Assembly (NCBI RefSeq): GCF_001605725.1
Contig: NZ_CP011530.1
Coordinates: forward strand, 3,658,001-3,722,000
Direction: 5' to 3'
Length of the DNA: 64,000 nt
Source: Mycobacteroides immunogenum
GTDB taxonomy: Bacteria > Actinomycetota > Actinomycetes > Mycobacteriales > Mycobacteriaceae
Shown here: piece by piece, positions 1 through 9,921 of the stretch
How the letters are laid out: every line of letters starts with the position of its first letter
How positions within the stretch are numbered: position 1 is the stretch's first letter
Notes under the pieces: generated by a model
Databases searched by the model: none
What the model was told of the DNA's origin: nothing
Seen by the model: the letters and a program-made list of their open reading frames with translations, nothing else
Made by a program: the position numbers and the translations under genes

Positions 1-39
1 ATTTTGGCCGTATGACCAACTTGGTCGATCGGCCAAATT
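1..39. repeat. Nested inverted repeat over the TetR start codon
   Basis: Outer arms ATTTTGGCCG (1-10) and CGGCCAAATT (30-39) match at 9 of 10 positions. They enclose a second perfect inverted repeat, GACCAA-C-TTGGTC (14-26). The structure spans the ATG at 12, so binding by the encoded TetR protein could block both transcription and translation. This is a candidate autoregulatory operator. The left edge of the window cuts off the upstream context. Confidence 0.5.
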
Positions 40-629
40 CTGCGCGGGGTGATCGCCGTCGCTCGGAGTTGGTGCATGCCGGGATAGAGCTGTTGTGCGA
101 GGGCGGCTGGCCCGCGGTGACCACACGGGCTGTGGCCACCCGCGCGGGCACCAACCCCGGATTGATCCACTACCACTTCGGCGGACTCGCCGGACTGCAC
201 TGTGCGGTCGCCCGTCAGACCTGCGAACTGGTGATCAGCCCCCTGGTCACGACGTTTCTCGACGCACCCGATACCCGTAGCGCCCTGCGCGCGATGCGCG
301 ACGCCCTTCCCGAGGCCGCCAGCGACGACAACGCGATGCACTTGGCCGTCGAGCTCATCGCTGGGGCGACTCGCGATGCCGCGCTGGGCGCAGCGCTGGG
401 CGCCAAGCTCAAAGAGGTGCGCGCGGAGGTCGCCGACCATGTGCGGCTGCGGCATCCCCACTGGTCCCGGCACCGCGCCGCCGGATTGGCAACGCTGATC
501 ATCGCGTTCATGGACGGCCTGGTGCTGCATCACACGGTTGACCCCAATATTGAGACAGCCGAGGCATTTTCGCTTCTCGAAAGCCTGCTAGACGAGGAAG
601 GGAACCATGAGAAAGATCCAAAAACCTAA
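12..629 (+). CDS. TetR/AcrR family transcriptional regulator
   Basis: This 205-residue protein has an N-terminal TetR helix-turn-helix at about residues 16-58 (RSELVHAGIELL, then AVATRAGTNPGLIHYHF). The usual variable all-helical ligand domain follows. Such proteins are one-component repressors that release DNA on binding a small molecule. The gene overlaps the next one by 23 bp, so the two are probably cotranscribed and the regulator probably controls the downstream nitroreductase-like enzyme. A nested inverted repeat covers the start codon and may be its own operator. The ligand cannot be predicted. The ATG at 12 is the only good start visible. Confidence 0.9.
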   Translation: MTNLVDRPNSARGDRRRSELVHAGIELLCEGGWPAVTTRAVATRAGTNPGLIHYHFGGLAGLHCAVARQTCELVISPLVTTFLDAPDTRSALRAMRDALPEAASDDNAMHLAVELIAGATRDAALGAALGAKLKEVRAEVADHVRLRHPHWSRHRAAGLATLIIAFMDGLVLHHTVDPNIETAEAFSLLESLLDEEGNHEKDPKT

Positions 630-1083
630 TCCCCCAACCGGATTGCAGCGCATCCTGTGGCGCCTGCCCATCTCACTTTTTCGGGCCCATCTCGGCTTTC
701 TGGTGAGCAAGCGCATCATGCTGTTGACGCACATCGGCCGGAACTCGGGCCAGCCCCGCCAGGCCGCGCTCGAGGTCGTCGAACACCGTGAGGACGGCAG
801 CATCATCGCGGCCTCGGGGTTCGGCGCCGCGGCCGACTGGTACAAGAACGTCCGCAAGACACCCGAAGTCACTATTCAGGTCGGCGCCCGGACACGGCAG
901 GCGCGGGCGGTCGCGCTATCCACTGACGAGGGAGGTGACCTGATGGCGCACTACGCAATGAAACGCCCGCGGTCGGCCAAGCAGCTGAGCCGCCTCATGG
1001 GATTTGAAGTCGACGGCTCTGCCGCAGACTTTCGCGAGGTGGGCCGGGCCATTCCGTTCGTGCGATTCGCGCCCGCCGACTAG
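607..1083 (+). CDS. Deazaflavin (F420)-dependent nitroreductase family protein
   Basis: This 158-residue protein belongs to the Ddn-like split-beta-barrel family (PF04075), which uses coenzyme F420 or a related deazaflavin to reduce quinones and nitro compounds. Family hallmarks are MLLTHIGRNSGQ near residue 40 and ASGFGAAADWYKNVR near residue 76, the latter containing the cofactor-facing segment. A purine-rich ribosome site (GGAAGGGAACC) lies just before the ATG. The gene starts inside the end of the TetR gene, so the two form a coupled pair. Substrate is unknown. Confidence 0.85.
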   Translation: MRKIQKPNPPTGLQRILWRLPISLFRAHLGFLVSKRIMLLTHIGRNSGQPRQAALEVVEHREDGSIIAASGFGAAADWYKNVRKTPEVTIQVGARTRQARAVALSTDEGGDLMAHYAMKRPRSAKQLSRLMGFEVDGSAADFREVGRAIPFVRFAPAD

Positions 1084-1175
1084 GGCGCTCTGCACGCTTG
1101 CCAGGACGTGCTCAGCCTGTGCCCGTACACTCCGCGAACAACTGGATAGTGACGGGATTCGGAGGGCATTGATCG

Positions 1176-3047
1176 ATGAAGACGGCGACCGACTGGGGTA
1201 CCGAGATATGGCGATCGCTGGTATGGGTCGGTTGGGTCTGGCCGCTGACCTCAGCAGTCTTCGTCACCATCGCCTTCTTGATCGTTCAGTTCACGCAGTG
1301 GGGACGGCAGTTCTGGCGTATCACGGGCCAGTACTTCACCACCCGCGCGGGGCGGGGCGGCTTGGTTCTGCTGGGACTGGTGCTGCTCTCCGTCGTCGTG
1401 AACGTCCGCCTGTCGGTGGTATTCACCTATTACTACAACGACATGTCCGCGTCGATTCAGTACATCGTCCAGGCGCTGGCCCGCGACGGTCAGGGCATGC
1501 CCGAGGCCAAGGCATTCTTCTGGCTCAACATCCGGCGGTTCTGCCTTTTGGCGGGTATCAACATCGCCGTGGTGGTCACCGACCTCTATCTGTTGCAGGC
1601 GTTCATCATTCGGTGGCGTGTGTGGCTCACCGAGCGCGTCACCGTTGACTGGCTCTCCAAGCGGGCGTTCTACCGGTCACGCTTCATCGACAACACCATC
1701 GACAACCCGGATCAGCGAATTCAGGCCGATATCAACAACTTTGTCGCCATGTCGAGCGCACCGGAGCAGCTGCAAAGCTCGTCACTACATCTGGCATTCG
1801 GCGCCGTCAACGCATGCATCTCGCTGCCGTCGTTCACCATCATCCTGTGGGATCTCTCGGGGCCGCTGAATATCTTCGGGTTCGAGATGCCCAGAGCCCT
1901 GGTATTTCTCACCTACATCTACGTGATCGTCACTACCTTGATCGCCTTCCGGATCGGGCGCCCACTGATCCGCAGATTCTTCCTCAACGAACGCCTCAAC
2001 GCTATGTTCCGGTACGCGCTGGTGCGCCTGCGCGACACCTCGGAAAGCGTGGCCTTCTATCGCGGCGAGAGGGCCGAGTCCAAACAACTCAAGAGCCGCT
2101 TCGACGCGATCATCGGTAACTTTTGGCAGCTGGTCTATCGGAGCATGGGATTCACCGGCTGGAACTTCGCGGTGTCCCAAACCGCCGCGGTCTTCAACTC
2201 GGTGCTGCAGGTGCCACGACTCATCGCGGGACAGATCACCTACGGTGACGTGAGCCAAAGCGCCAGCGCGGTAGGACAACTACAGACCTCGCTGTCATTC
2301 TTCCGCAATGCCTACGACAACTTCGCCGCCTATCGTGCGACGGTCATGCGCTTGGACGGCCTGCTACAAGCCGACTCTCAATCGCGCGAGCTGCCCATGC
2401 TGGAGCCGGGCGATCAGGCAGACGGCGTCACCCTGAACAACATCTACGTGCGTAAGCCCAACGGCGACAGCTTGATCGACGACCTGAACCTCAGCCTTAC
2501 CGCTGGAGACGCGCTGTTGATCAAAGGGCAGTCAGGTAGCGGCAAAACCACGCTGCTGCGCTCCCTCGCGGGGCTGTGGCCGTACACCGATGGCGATTGG
2601 ACCCGCCCCGGCGGTGATCACGAGACCATGTTCATTTCGCAGCTGCCGTACCTACCGCTTGGCAACCTGCGCGATGCGCTCTCCTATCCGGCCGAGTCGG
2701 GCACCTTCTCCGACGAGGAGTTGCTCCAGACCTTGGAGAAGGTGTCCCTGGCTCACCTCGCCGATCGCCTCGATGAGGAAGCCGACTGGATCAAGGTGCT
2801 CTCCCCCGGTGAACAACAACGCGTCGCCTTCGCACGCATCTTGCTCATCAAACCCAAGGCCGTCTTCATGGACGAGTCGACATCCTCACTCGACGAAGGG
2901 CTCGAGTTCTCGCTCTACCGTCTGCTGCGCAGCGAACTACCCGGCTGCACGCTCGTCAGCGTCGGCCACCGCAGCACCATCGATCAGCACCACGATCACA
3001 GGCTTCAGTTAGACACCGACGGCCGGTGGTCTCTATCACCGCTATGA
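1176..3047 (+). CDS. SbmA/BacA-type ABC transporter, fused permease and ATPase
   Basis: This 623-residue protein has an N-terminal SbmA/BacA-like membrane domain with about six helices up to residue 350, then a C-terminal ABC ATPase. Walker A (GQSGSGKTT) is at about 451-459, the signature (LSPGEQQRV) at about 541, Walker B (KAVFMDES) at about 561 and the switch histidine (SVGHRS) near the end. The size and layout match mycobacterial Rv1819c, a BacA-like importer of cobalamin and hydrophilic peptides. Transport of those substrates here is inferred from the family. A GGAGGGC ribosome site lies 10 bp before the ATG. The gene stands alone, between the nitroreductase gene and adhC. Confidence 0.88.
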   Translation: MKTATDWGTEIWRSLVWVGWVWPLTSAVFVTIAFLIVQFTQWGRQFWRITGQYFTTRAGRGGLVLLGLVLLSVVVNVRLSVVFTYYYNDMSASIQYIVQALARDGQGMPEAKAFFWLNIRRFCLLAGINIAVVVTDLYLLQAFIIRWRVWLTERVTVDWLSKRAFYRSRFIDNTIDNPDQRIQADINNFVAMSSAPEQLQSSSLHLAFGAVNACISLPSFTIILWDLSGPLNIFGFEMPRALVFLTYIYVIVTTLIAFRIGRPLIRRFFLNERLNAMFRYALVRLRDTSESVAFYRGERAESKQLKSRFDAIIGNFWQLVYRSMGFTGWNFAVSQTAAVFNSVLQVPRLIAGQITYGDVSQSASAVGQLQTSLSFFRNAYDNFAAYRATVMRLDGLLQADSQSRELPMLEPGDQADGVTLNNIYVRKPNGDSLIDDLNLSLTAGDALLIKGQSGSGKTTLLRSLAGLWPYTDGDWTRPGGDHETMFISQLPYLPLGNLRDALSYPAESGTFSDEELLQTLEKVSLAHLADRLDEEADWIKVLSPGEQQRVAFARILLIKPKAVFMDESTSSLDEGLEFSLYRLLRSELPGCTLVSVGHRSTIDQHHDHRLQLDTDGRWSLSPL

Positions 3048-3122
3048 GCCGGGGCGGGAATAAGTGGGGCCGAGTAGGCTTTCAATCGGTAGCTTCGTTA
3101 ACTATCGCAAAAGGATGCATAT

Positions 3123-4163
3123 ATGGTCTCCGTGTCGGCTTATGCCGCGACTTCCGGTAAGGACCCGCTGGTCCCCACCACAATCGAACGTCGCGAGGTC
3201 GGTCCGCACGATGTCTTCATCGACATCAAATTCGCGGGTATCTGTCACTCCGATATCCACACTGTCCGTGACGAGTGGGGCCGCGCCAGCTACCCCATCG
3301 TCCCTGGTCACGAGATTGCCGGCGTCATCACCGAGGTCGGCTCCGAGGTAACCAAATTCAAGCCGGGCGATCACGCGGGCGTCGGCTGCTTCGTCGACTC
3401 CTGCCGTGAGTGTCCCAGCTGCCTTGCTGGACTGGAGCAGTTCTGTGAGCGCGGCATGGTGGGCACCTACGGTGCCAAAGATCGCGACGGCACCCAGACA
3501 CAGGGTGGATACAGCCAGGCCATCGTTGTCGACGAGAACTACGTCCTGCGTATCCCCGACAGCCTTCCCCTGGATGCGGCAGCGCCACTGCTGTGCGCCG
3601 GTATCACCACCTTCTCTCCGCTGCGGCACTGGAACGCCGGCCCCGGCAAGCGCGTCGCGGTCGTCGGTCTGGGTGGTCTCGGTCACATGGCCGTCAAACT
3701 GGGTAAAGCGATGGGCGCCGAGGTGACAGTGCTGAGCCAGTCACTCAAGAAGATGGAAGACGGCCTGCGCCTGGGCGCCAGCCACTACTACGCGACCGCC
3801 GACCCCGATACTTTCAAGTCGCTGCGGAGCAGCTTCGACCTGATCCTCAACACCGTGTCCTCGAACCTGGACATGGGCAAGTATTTGGGTCTGCTGGGCG
3901 TCGACGGCACCCTGGTGGAGTTGGGCCTGCCCGAGAACCCGATCGAGGTCCCGGGCTTCCCGCTGCTGGCCAACAGGCGCAGCATCTCGGGATCGTTGAT
4001 CGGTGGCATTCCGGAAACCCAAGAGATGCTTGATTTCTGCGCCAAGCACGGCATTGGCTCGGAGATCGAGGTCATCGACGCCTCGTACATCAACGAGGCC
4101 TACGAGCGCGTGGTTGCCAGCGACGTGCGATACCGCTTCGTCATCGATACCGCCACGCTCTAA
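3123..4163 (+). CDS. adhC: NAD(P)-dependent zinc alcohol dehydrogenase AdhC
   Basis: This 346-residue medium-chain alcohol dehydrogenase resembles the cinnamyl-alcohol-dehydrogenase/YahK group. Catalytic zinc ligands are visible as C41 (GICHSD) and H63-E64 (PGHE). The structural zinc site is C94, C97, C100 and C108. The dinucleotide site GLGGLG is at about 182-187. It should oxidise or reduce a broad range of alcohols and aldehydes in the cytosol. Length and sequence agree with mycobacterial AdhC (Rv3045), and the nearby DUF3349 and nrdF genes keep the Rv3045-Rv3048c order. The start follows AAAGGATGCATAT. Confidence in the class is high; the physiological substrate is unknown. Confidence 0.92.
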   Translation: MVSVSAYAATSGKDPLVPTTIERREVGPHDVFIDIKFAGICHSDIHTVRDEWGRASYPIVPGHEIAGVITEVGSEVTKFKPGDHAGVGCFVDSCRECPSCLAGLEQFCERGMVGTYGAKDRDGTQTQGGYSQAIVVDENYVLRIPDSLPLDAAAPLLCAGITTFSPLRHWNAGPGKRVAVVGLGGLGHMAVKLGKAMGAEVTVLSQSLKKMEDGLRLGASHYYATADPDTFKSLRSSFDLILNTVSSNLDMGKYLGLLGVDGTLVELGLPENPIEVPGFPLLANRRSISGSLIGGIPETQEMLDFCAKHGIGSEIEVIDASYINEAYERVVASDVRYRFVIDTATL

Positions 4164-4219
4164 GTTTCACCCCGAGTACAACCGGTGACTGACGTCGTCG
4201 GGGTGCCGATGCTGAGGGG

Positions 4220-5671
4220 ATGACCCGCGTCATCCGTTTCAACGCGTTCGATATGAATTGTGTTGCGCACCAATCCCCCGGCCTATGGCGGCACCCCGAC
4301 GACCAGTCCTGGCGGTACAAGGATCTGTCCTACTGGACCAACCTGGCCAAGCTTCTCGAGCGAGGCCGATTCGACGGATTGTTCATCGCCGACGTGCTGG
4401 GTACCTATGACATCTACGGCGCCAGTGATGAGGCGGCCATCCGTCAGGCCGCGCAGATTCCAGTGGCCGATCCGCTGCTTTTGGTCTCGGCGATGGCGTT
4501 GGTCACCGAACATCTGGGCTTCGGCGTCACCACGGGTACCGGATTTGAGCATCCGTACCCGTTCGCGCGCAGGCTATCCACCCTCGATCACCTCACCGGC
4601 GGGCGGGTCGGATGGAACGTGGTCACCGGATATCTACCCGCTGCCGCCCGCAACATGGGTCAGACCGATCAGCCCGCACACGATGCCCGGTATGACCACG
4701 CCGATGAGTACCTCGAGGTGCTCTACAAGTTATGGGAAGGCTCATGGGAGGACGGCGCCGTCGTCCGCGATGCCGCCCGTGGCGTCTTCACCGATCCCGA
4801 CAAGGTGCACCACATCGGCCATGAGGGAACGCATTTCACCGTTCCTGGCGTGCACTTGGTGGAGCCGTCACCGCAACGTACGCCGGTGATCTATCAAGCC
4901 GGGTCCTCACCGCGCGGGGTACGTTTTGCCGCGGAGAACGCCGAGGCGGTGTTCACCGCCGCCCCCACCAAGGAACTGCTGCGCCAGACGGTGACCACCA
5001 TCCGCCGCGAATTGGAGCTTGCGGGACGCGATCCCTACGCCGCCAAAATTTTCAACCTCACCACGGTGGTTACCGGGGAGAACTCTGAAGCGGCACATGC
5101 CAAACACGCCGAATTGCTGAGCTACGGCAGTGCCGAGGGCGCCCTGGTGTTCATGTCCGGCTGGATGGGTGTGGACCTCGCCCGCTACGGCCTGGACGAA
5201 CCGATCGGAAATGTGGATTCCAACGCGATCCTGTCGGCGGTCGCGGCCTTTCAGGCGGCCACCGCCGACGGCCGGGAGTGGAAGGTGCGCGATATCGCCG
5301 AGTGGGGCGAGATCGGCGGGATGGGACCGCGGGTTGTCGGTTCCGGCAGCGAGGTCGCCGACACCTTGCAGGAGTGGGTGGATGAGACCGACGTCGATGG
5401 CTTCAACCTGGCCTACGCGATTACGCCGGGCACCTTCGAGGACTTCGTAGAGCATGTGGTCCCGATACTAACCGAGCGCGGCGCCTACCAAAACGCCTAC
5501 ACCCCAGGAACATTGCGCCACAAGCTGCTGGGCAACGGCGACCGGCTACCCGAGGAACATCGAGGAGCCAAGTACCGGATCGGTGGGCCACTCTCGACGA
5601 TCATCGATCGACCGTCGACCGTGCCGTCATCGTCGGGGTCCACGGCGCCGGCACCGACGCGGGGGCGCTAG
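4220..5671 (+). CDS. LLM-class flavin-dependent monooxygenase (NtaA/SnaA/DszA type)
   Basis: This 483-residue bacterial-luciferase-like protein belongs to the NtaA/SnaA/SoxA/DszA branch. These are FMNH2-using monooxygenases that attack chelators, sulfones or other xenobiotics. Typical segments are NVVTGYLPAAARNMG near residue 135, YQAGSSPRGVRFAAENAE near residue 226 and a C-terminal GTLRHKLLG. Length is normal for the branch. It needs reduced FMN from a separate flavin reductase; none is adjacent, but one is encoded at 22605-23141. The gene interrupts what is otherwise the adhC-DUF3349-nrdF order of M. tuberculosis, so it looks like an accessory insertion. Substrate unknown. Confidence 0.88.
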   Translation: MTRVIRFNAFDMNCVAHQSPGLWRHPDDQSWRYKDLSYWTNLAKLLERGRFDGLFIADVLGTYDIYGASDEAAIRQAAQIPVADPLLLVSAMALVTEHLGFGVTTGTGFEHPYPFARRLSTLDHLTGGRVGWNVVTGYLPAAARNMGQTDQPAHDARYDHADEYLEVLYKLWEGSWEDGAVVRDAARGVFTDPDKVHHIGHEGTHFTVPGVHLVEPSPQRTPVIYQAGSSPRGVRFAAENAEAVFTAAPTKELLRQTVTTIRRELELAGRDPYAAKIFNLTTVVTGENSEAAHAKHAELLSYGSAEGALVFMSGWMGVDLARYGLDEPIGNVDSNAILSAVAAFQAATADGREWKVRDIAEWGEIGGMGPRVVGSGSEVADTLQEWVDETDVDGFNLAYAITPGTFEDFVEHVVPILTERGAYQNAYTPGTLRHKLLGNGDRLPEEHRGAKYRIGGPLSTIIDRPSTVPSSSGSTAPAPTRGR

Positions 5672-5687
5672 AAACGCCCTCGATCCG

Positions 5688-5703
5688 CTACCCGCGCGGG
5701 TAG
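5688..5703. promoter_or_regulatory. Perfect 16-bp palindrome upstream of secreted gene
   Basis: CTACCCGCGCGGGTAG is a perfect palindrome. It lies between the monooxygenase stop (5671) and the ATG at 5713, ending 9 bp before that start. It is either an operator or a structure affecting ribosome access to the downstream secreted-protein gene. With no unpaired loop it is a poor terminator. Confidence 0.35.
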
Positions 5704-5712
5704 ATTCCGGGC

Positions 5713-6207
5713 ATGACGAAGGGGGCGCGTCGCCTACTGACAGCCTGCGCGGTGCTACTGGGCACAGTGCCGACGAATACGTATCCCGCTGCGGCTCAAC
5801 CGCCACCGGGTTTCCCCGACTTCAGCGGGTTGCCCGCCGTCGATGCTGACCAGTACCCCAGCTATACCGGGCACTCATTCACCACACCCGACGGGCTGGT
5901 CTGTTTCGGGCGTGGACGGTACCCCTACTACAGCGTGGGATGCGCTGGGACCACGGTCGGCTCGGATCGCGCGATCCTCGATATGAGCACCTACGCGCGC
6001 ACAGACAACTTACCCGCGACGATCTACGCCAGTCCGGTCGCCGAGAGCGCCACCGGCGTGCGGCCACTGCCTATCAACCACACCATCCAGATGACGGCGG
6101 ACGTCGTCTGCGCCGTTCTGGAACCGGCAACTACAGCTTGCGTTCTCGATTCATCGTCGCAGACACACGGATTCGTACTGAGCCCAGAGCGCAACTGGGC
6201 GTTCTAG
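5713..6207 (+). CDS. Small secreted protein, paralogue of 13194-13742
   Basis: This 164-residue protein has an N-terminal signal peptide (basic MTKGARR, hydrophobic core, likely cleavage near AAAQ-PPPGFPD). The mature part is short and has four cysteines that may form disulfides. It starts PPGFPDFSGLPAVDADQY and ends with THGFVLSPERNWAF. The gene at 13194-13742 encodes a protein with the same PPGFP start, the same C-x-L-D segment and the same HGFVL ending. The two are therefore members of one mycobacterial secreted family of unknown function. Enzymatic motifs are not visible. Confidence 0.75.
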   Translation: MTKGARRLLTACAVLLGTVPTNTYPAAAQPPPGFPDFSGLPAVDADQYPSYTGHSFTTPDGLVCFGRGRYPYYSVGCAGTTVGSDRAILDMSTYARTDNLPATIYASPVAESATGVRPLPINHTIQMTADVVCAVLEPATTACVLDSSSQTHGFVLSPERNWAF

Positions 6208-6537
6208 TTACGCGTTGAGCGCGGTGGCGTCCACACCAGCCAACGGCCAGCCGCCGGCCGCCAGACGTGAGGCAACGCGTGAAATGTCTTGAGCGGTTGG
6301 CTCATCCTTGGTCACGTCCGAGATGAACTTCTCGATCTCATCCTTGCTCACCACACCATCAACCTGAGCCGACGATTCCGGGTCGGTCAGCTTGGCGACG
6401 ACTTCCTTGACCTGCTCCTCGGTCAACGTGCGACGCAACAGCGCCAACAGCGGGAACCGATCGGTGGGAGGTACCCCCTCCGGGTATCCGGCGGACAGCC
6501 AGGAAACGATCGAACCAATAATCGATGTGCTCGTCAC
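6208..6537 (-). CDS. DUF3349 domain protein
   Basis: This 109-residue acidic, mostly helical protein matches the DUF3349 family, with PPTDRFPLLALLRRTLTEEQ and a C-terminal segment on DITRVASRLAAGGWPL (here DISRVASRLAAGGWPL). Members are confined to actinobacteria and have no assigned function. In M. tuberculosis the equivalent protein (Rv3046c) sits between adhC and nrdF2, as here. Its stop codon directly abuts the end of the convergent secreted gene. Confidence 0.85.
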   Translation of the reverse strand: MTSTSIIGSIVSWLSAGYPEGVPPTDRFPLLALLRRTLTEEQVKEVVAKLTDPESSAQVDGVVSKDEIEKFISDVTKDEPTAQDISRVASRLAAGGWPLAGVDATALNA

Positions 6538-6617
6538 GGTAATAGTGTCCCCGCAGCAGGTTCACAGCGCGAGGTGACATCAGCACAGTTCACCGGCCGT
6601 TCATTTGTGGAGAACGA

Positions 6618-6668
6618 GCAGACGTAAAAGCCCCCGACACGGCGGGCGTGCGGGGGCTTTACGTCTGC
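6618..6668. terminator. Strong intrinsic terminator after nrdF
   Basis: The arms GCAGACGTAAAAGCCCCCG and CGGGGGCTTTACGTCTGC pair along about 18 bp with one bulged base, around a GC-rich loop. The hairpin lies 15 bp beyond the nrdF stop on the minus strand, and downstream of the divergent DUF3349 promoter region. It should end nrdF transcription. Confidence 0.85.
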
Positions 6669-6682
6669 TGGCGAGGACCGGG

Positions 6683-7798
<1,116 letters not shown>

Positions 7799-7806
7799 TC
7801 ACACAA

Positions 7807-7824
7807 ACTTGACACGTGTAAAGT
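7807..7824. promoter_or_regulatory. TetR-type operator-like inverted repeat before SDR gene
   Basis: ACTTGACACGTGTAAAGT is an imperfect 18-bp palindrome ending 8 bp before the ATG of the downstream SDR. It matches 15 of 18 positions of the ACTTGACACCCGTCAAGT element found before cyp136 (27240) and the acyl-CoA synthetase (38962). It is a plausible weaker site for the same regulator. Confidence 0.45.
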
Positions 7825-7832
7825 CCGTGGTC

Positions 7833-8687
7833 ATGGACAAAATCACGGGCAAAAACATCGCCATTACGGGTGCCGCGCGCGGTATCGGGTACGCCACCGC
7901 CACTGCTCTCCTGCGGCTCGGTGCCCGAGTGGTGATCGGTGACCGTGATGTCGAGGCCCTTGGATCGGCCGTGGAGGGGCTCAAGGAGGAAGGCAACGTC
8001 GACGCGCATCCGCTCGATGTCACCGACCCGGCCTCGTTCAAGCGATTCCTCGAAGCCGCGGGCGCTGGCGGGCCCGTCGACGTGCTCATCAACAACGCCG
8101 GCGTCATGCCGATCGGGCCGTTTCTGTCCACCAGCGACCGCGCGATTCGGTCGATGCTGGAGGTGAACCTGTACGGCGTGATCAACGGATGTCAGCTCGC
8201 TCTGCCGGAGATGGTGGCGCGCGGCCGCGGCCAAATCGTCAACATCGCCTCCGTCGCCGGCCTGATGGCCGTACCCGGCATGGCGGTCTACAACGCGTCC
8301 AAGTTCGGCGTCGTGGGCCTCTCGCGCGCTCTCAGCGATGAGTTCGCACCACAAGGAGTGCAGGTCAGCGCGGTACTACCGACCTTCACCAATACGGAGC
8401 TGATCGCGGGCACCGATTCCACCGGGGCGCAGAAGCCCGTCGAACCCGAGGACATCGCCGCCGCGGTGGTGCGCATCATCGAGAAGCCCCGGGTCCAGGT
8501 CACCGTGCCGAAGCCGCTGGGCGCGGTCACCACGCTGGTCAATTCTCTGCCCACCGGAATCCGCCGGTTCATGAGCAAGAAGACCGGCACCGACCGCGTC
8601 TTCCTGGAATTCGACACCAGCGCCCGCAGCGCGTACGAGAACCGCGCGGGGTCAAGCCTGGGCGTGACCAAACCCGACGGCGAATAG
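7833..8687 (+). CDS. Short-chain dehydrogenase/reductase
   Basis: This 284-residue classical SDR has the cofactor motif TGAARGIG at 12-19, the NNAG motif (INNAGVMPIG), the catalytic serine in NIASVAG and YNASK for the catalytic Tyr/Lys. It catalyses an NAD(P)-linked alcohol/ketone interconversion; the long C-terminal part resembles lipid or steroid dehydrogenases of mycobacteria. I choose the ATG at 7833 because the conserved fold starts immediately after it, although the frame is open back to 7755. The promoter region is shared with divergent nrdF and carries an operator-like repeat at 7807-7824. Confidence 0.88.
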   Translation: MDKITGKNIAITGAARGIGYATATALLRLGARVVIGDRDVEALGSAVEGLKEEGNVDAHPLDVTDPASFKRFLEAAGAGGPVDVLINNAGVMPIGPFLSTSDRAIRSMLEVNLYGVINGCQLALPEMVARGRGQIVNIASVAGLMAVPGMAVYNASKFGVVGLSRALSDEFAPQGVQVSAVLPTFTNTELIAGTDSTGAQKPVEPEDIAAAVVRIIEKPRVQVTVPKPLGAVTTLVNSLPTGIRRFMSKKTGTDRVFLEFDTSARSAYENRAGSSLGVTKPDGE

Positions 8688-8716
8688 ACGCCCTCGCGGC
8701 CCTTACTATTTGATAC

Positions 8717-9916
8717 GTGAGCGAGAACCACTACGACATCGCGGTAGTCGGCGGGGGCCCGGCGGGGTCATCCGCGGCCTGGCAGGCCGCCCGTACGGGT
8801 GCCCGCGTGGTTCTCGTCGATAAGGCCGAATTCCCACGTGACAAGCCATGCGGCGACGGGCTGACCGCCCGCGCGGTGAGTTACCTGCAGAAGATGGGGC
8901 TGGCCAGCGAGGTCGCCCAGTTCCACCGGGTCGACGGTGTGCGGGTGGATAGCGGCAGCGTCTGGGAGCTCACCTTCCCCAAGCGCCCTGGTATGCCCGA
9001 TCACGGGCATGTGGTGCGCCGCCCCGAGTTGGACACCCTGCTGCTCAAGCACGCGGAGTCCGCGGGCGTCGAGGTGCGCCAGTCCACCGAAGCGGTGGGA
9101 CCGGTCGGCGACGGAGACCTGGTCAAGGGTGTCGAAGTGAAGACGGCCAACGGATCTCGCGAAACCATCTCCGCAGACGCGGTGATCGTCGCCGACGGTG
9201 CGTACTCCCCCTTCAAGCGGGCGATGAACATCGACTCGGAATACAAGGGATACAGCGCGATCGCGATCCGCGCCGAGATGACGGCCAACCGCGAAGACTC
9301 GAACATGCTCGACATCGATCTGCGGATCCACCACCAGCAGGACGCGCTGCCCGGATATGGCTGGGTGTTCCCGCTCGGCGGTGGCCGCATCAACATCGGC
9401 ATCGGGTACGTCAATAGCTACCGCAAGTGGCAGGACGTCAACGCCGCGCAGGTGCTCGACGCTTACATGCAGAAGTTGCCCAAGGAATGGGAACTGCCCG
9501 ATCTTGCCGAACTGCGCAAGAACAAGGGTGTGCGCGCCTGGCGTCTGCCCATGGGATTCACCGCCTGGCCGCCGTGGCGCCCGGGCGTGCTCTTCGCCGG
9601 CGACTCGCTGGGCGCGGGCAAGCCCGCCAGCGGAGCCGGTATCTCCAAGGCGCTCGAATCCGGTTTGGCAGCAGGCGAATGCGCAGTGGCGGCGTTGCAA
9701 AACGCCGGGCCACGCGACTTCACCAACTACGAGCAGCGGATGAACGAGGCTTGGGGCAAGGAATACAAGCGCGGCCGCATGATGCACCGCGCGATCGGGA
9801 ACCCGTGGCTGTGCGCGCAGGGCATCAAGCTCATCGACAACGATCTCTTCCGTGACCGCATGCTCAAGGTGTTGTACAAGCGAGCGCAGGGTCCCGGACA
9901 CAAGACGTCGCACTAG
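8717..9916 (+). CDS. Geranylgeranyl-reductase family FAD oxidoreductase
   Basis: This 399-residue flavoprotein has a GGGPAGSS Rossmann FAD site at about 12-19, the PRDKPCGDGLT motif typical of geranylgeranyl reductases near residue 41, LPGYGWVFPLG and INIGIGY in the middle, and LFAGDSLGAGKPASGAGI as the second FAD motif. Such enzymes saturate isoprenoid double bonds; in mycobacteria one (MenJ) reduces a menaquinone side chain. Whether this one acts on menaquinone or another prenyl lipid cannot be told. It starts at a GTG 30 bp after the SDR stop and is probably cotranscribed with it and with the following membrane gene. Confidence 0.85.
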   Translation: MSENHYDIAVVGGGPAGSSAAWQAARTGARVVLVDKAEFPRDKPCGDGLTARAVSYLQKMGLASEVAQFHRVDGVRVDSGSVWELTFPKRPGMPDHGHVVRRPELDTLLLKHAESAGVEVRQSTEAVGPVGDGDLVKGVEVKTANGSRETISADAVIVADGAYSPFKRAMNIDSEYKGYSAIAIRAEMTANREDSNMLDIDLRIHHQQDALPGYGWVFPLGGGRINIGIGYVNSYRKWQDVNAAQVLDAYMQKLPKEWELPDLAELRKNKGVRAWRLPMGFTAWPPWRPGVLFAGDSLGAGKPASGAGISKALESGLAAGECAVAALQNAGPRDFTNYEQRMNEAWGKEYKRGRMMHRAIGNPWLCAQGIKLIDNDLFRDRMLKVLYKRAQGPGHKTSH

Positions 9917-9921
9917 CCGCC

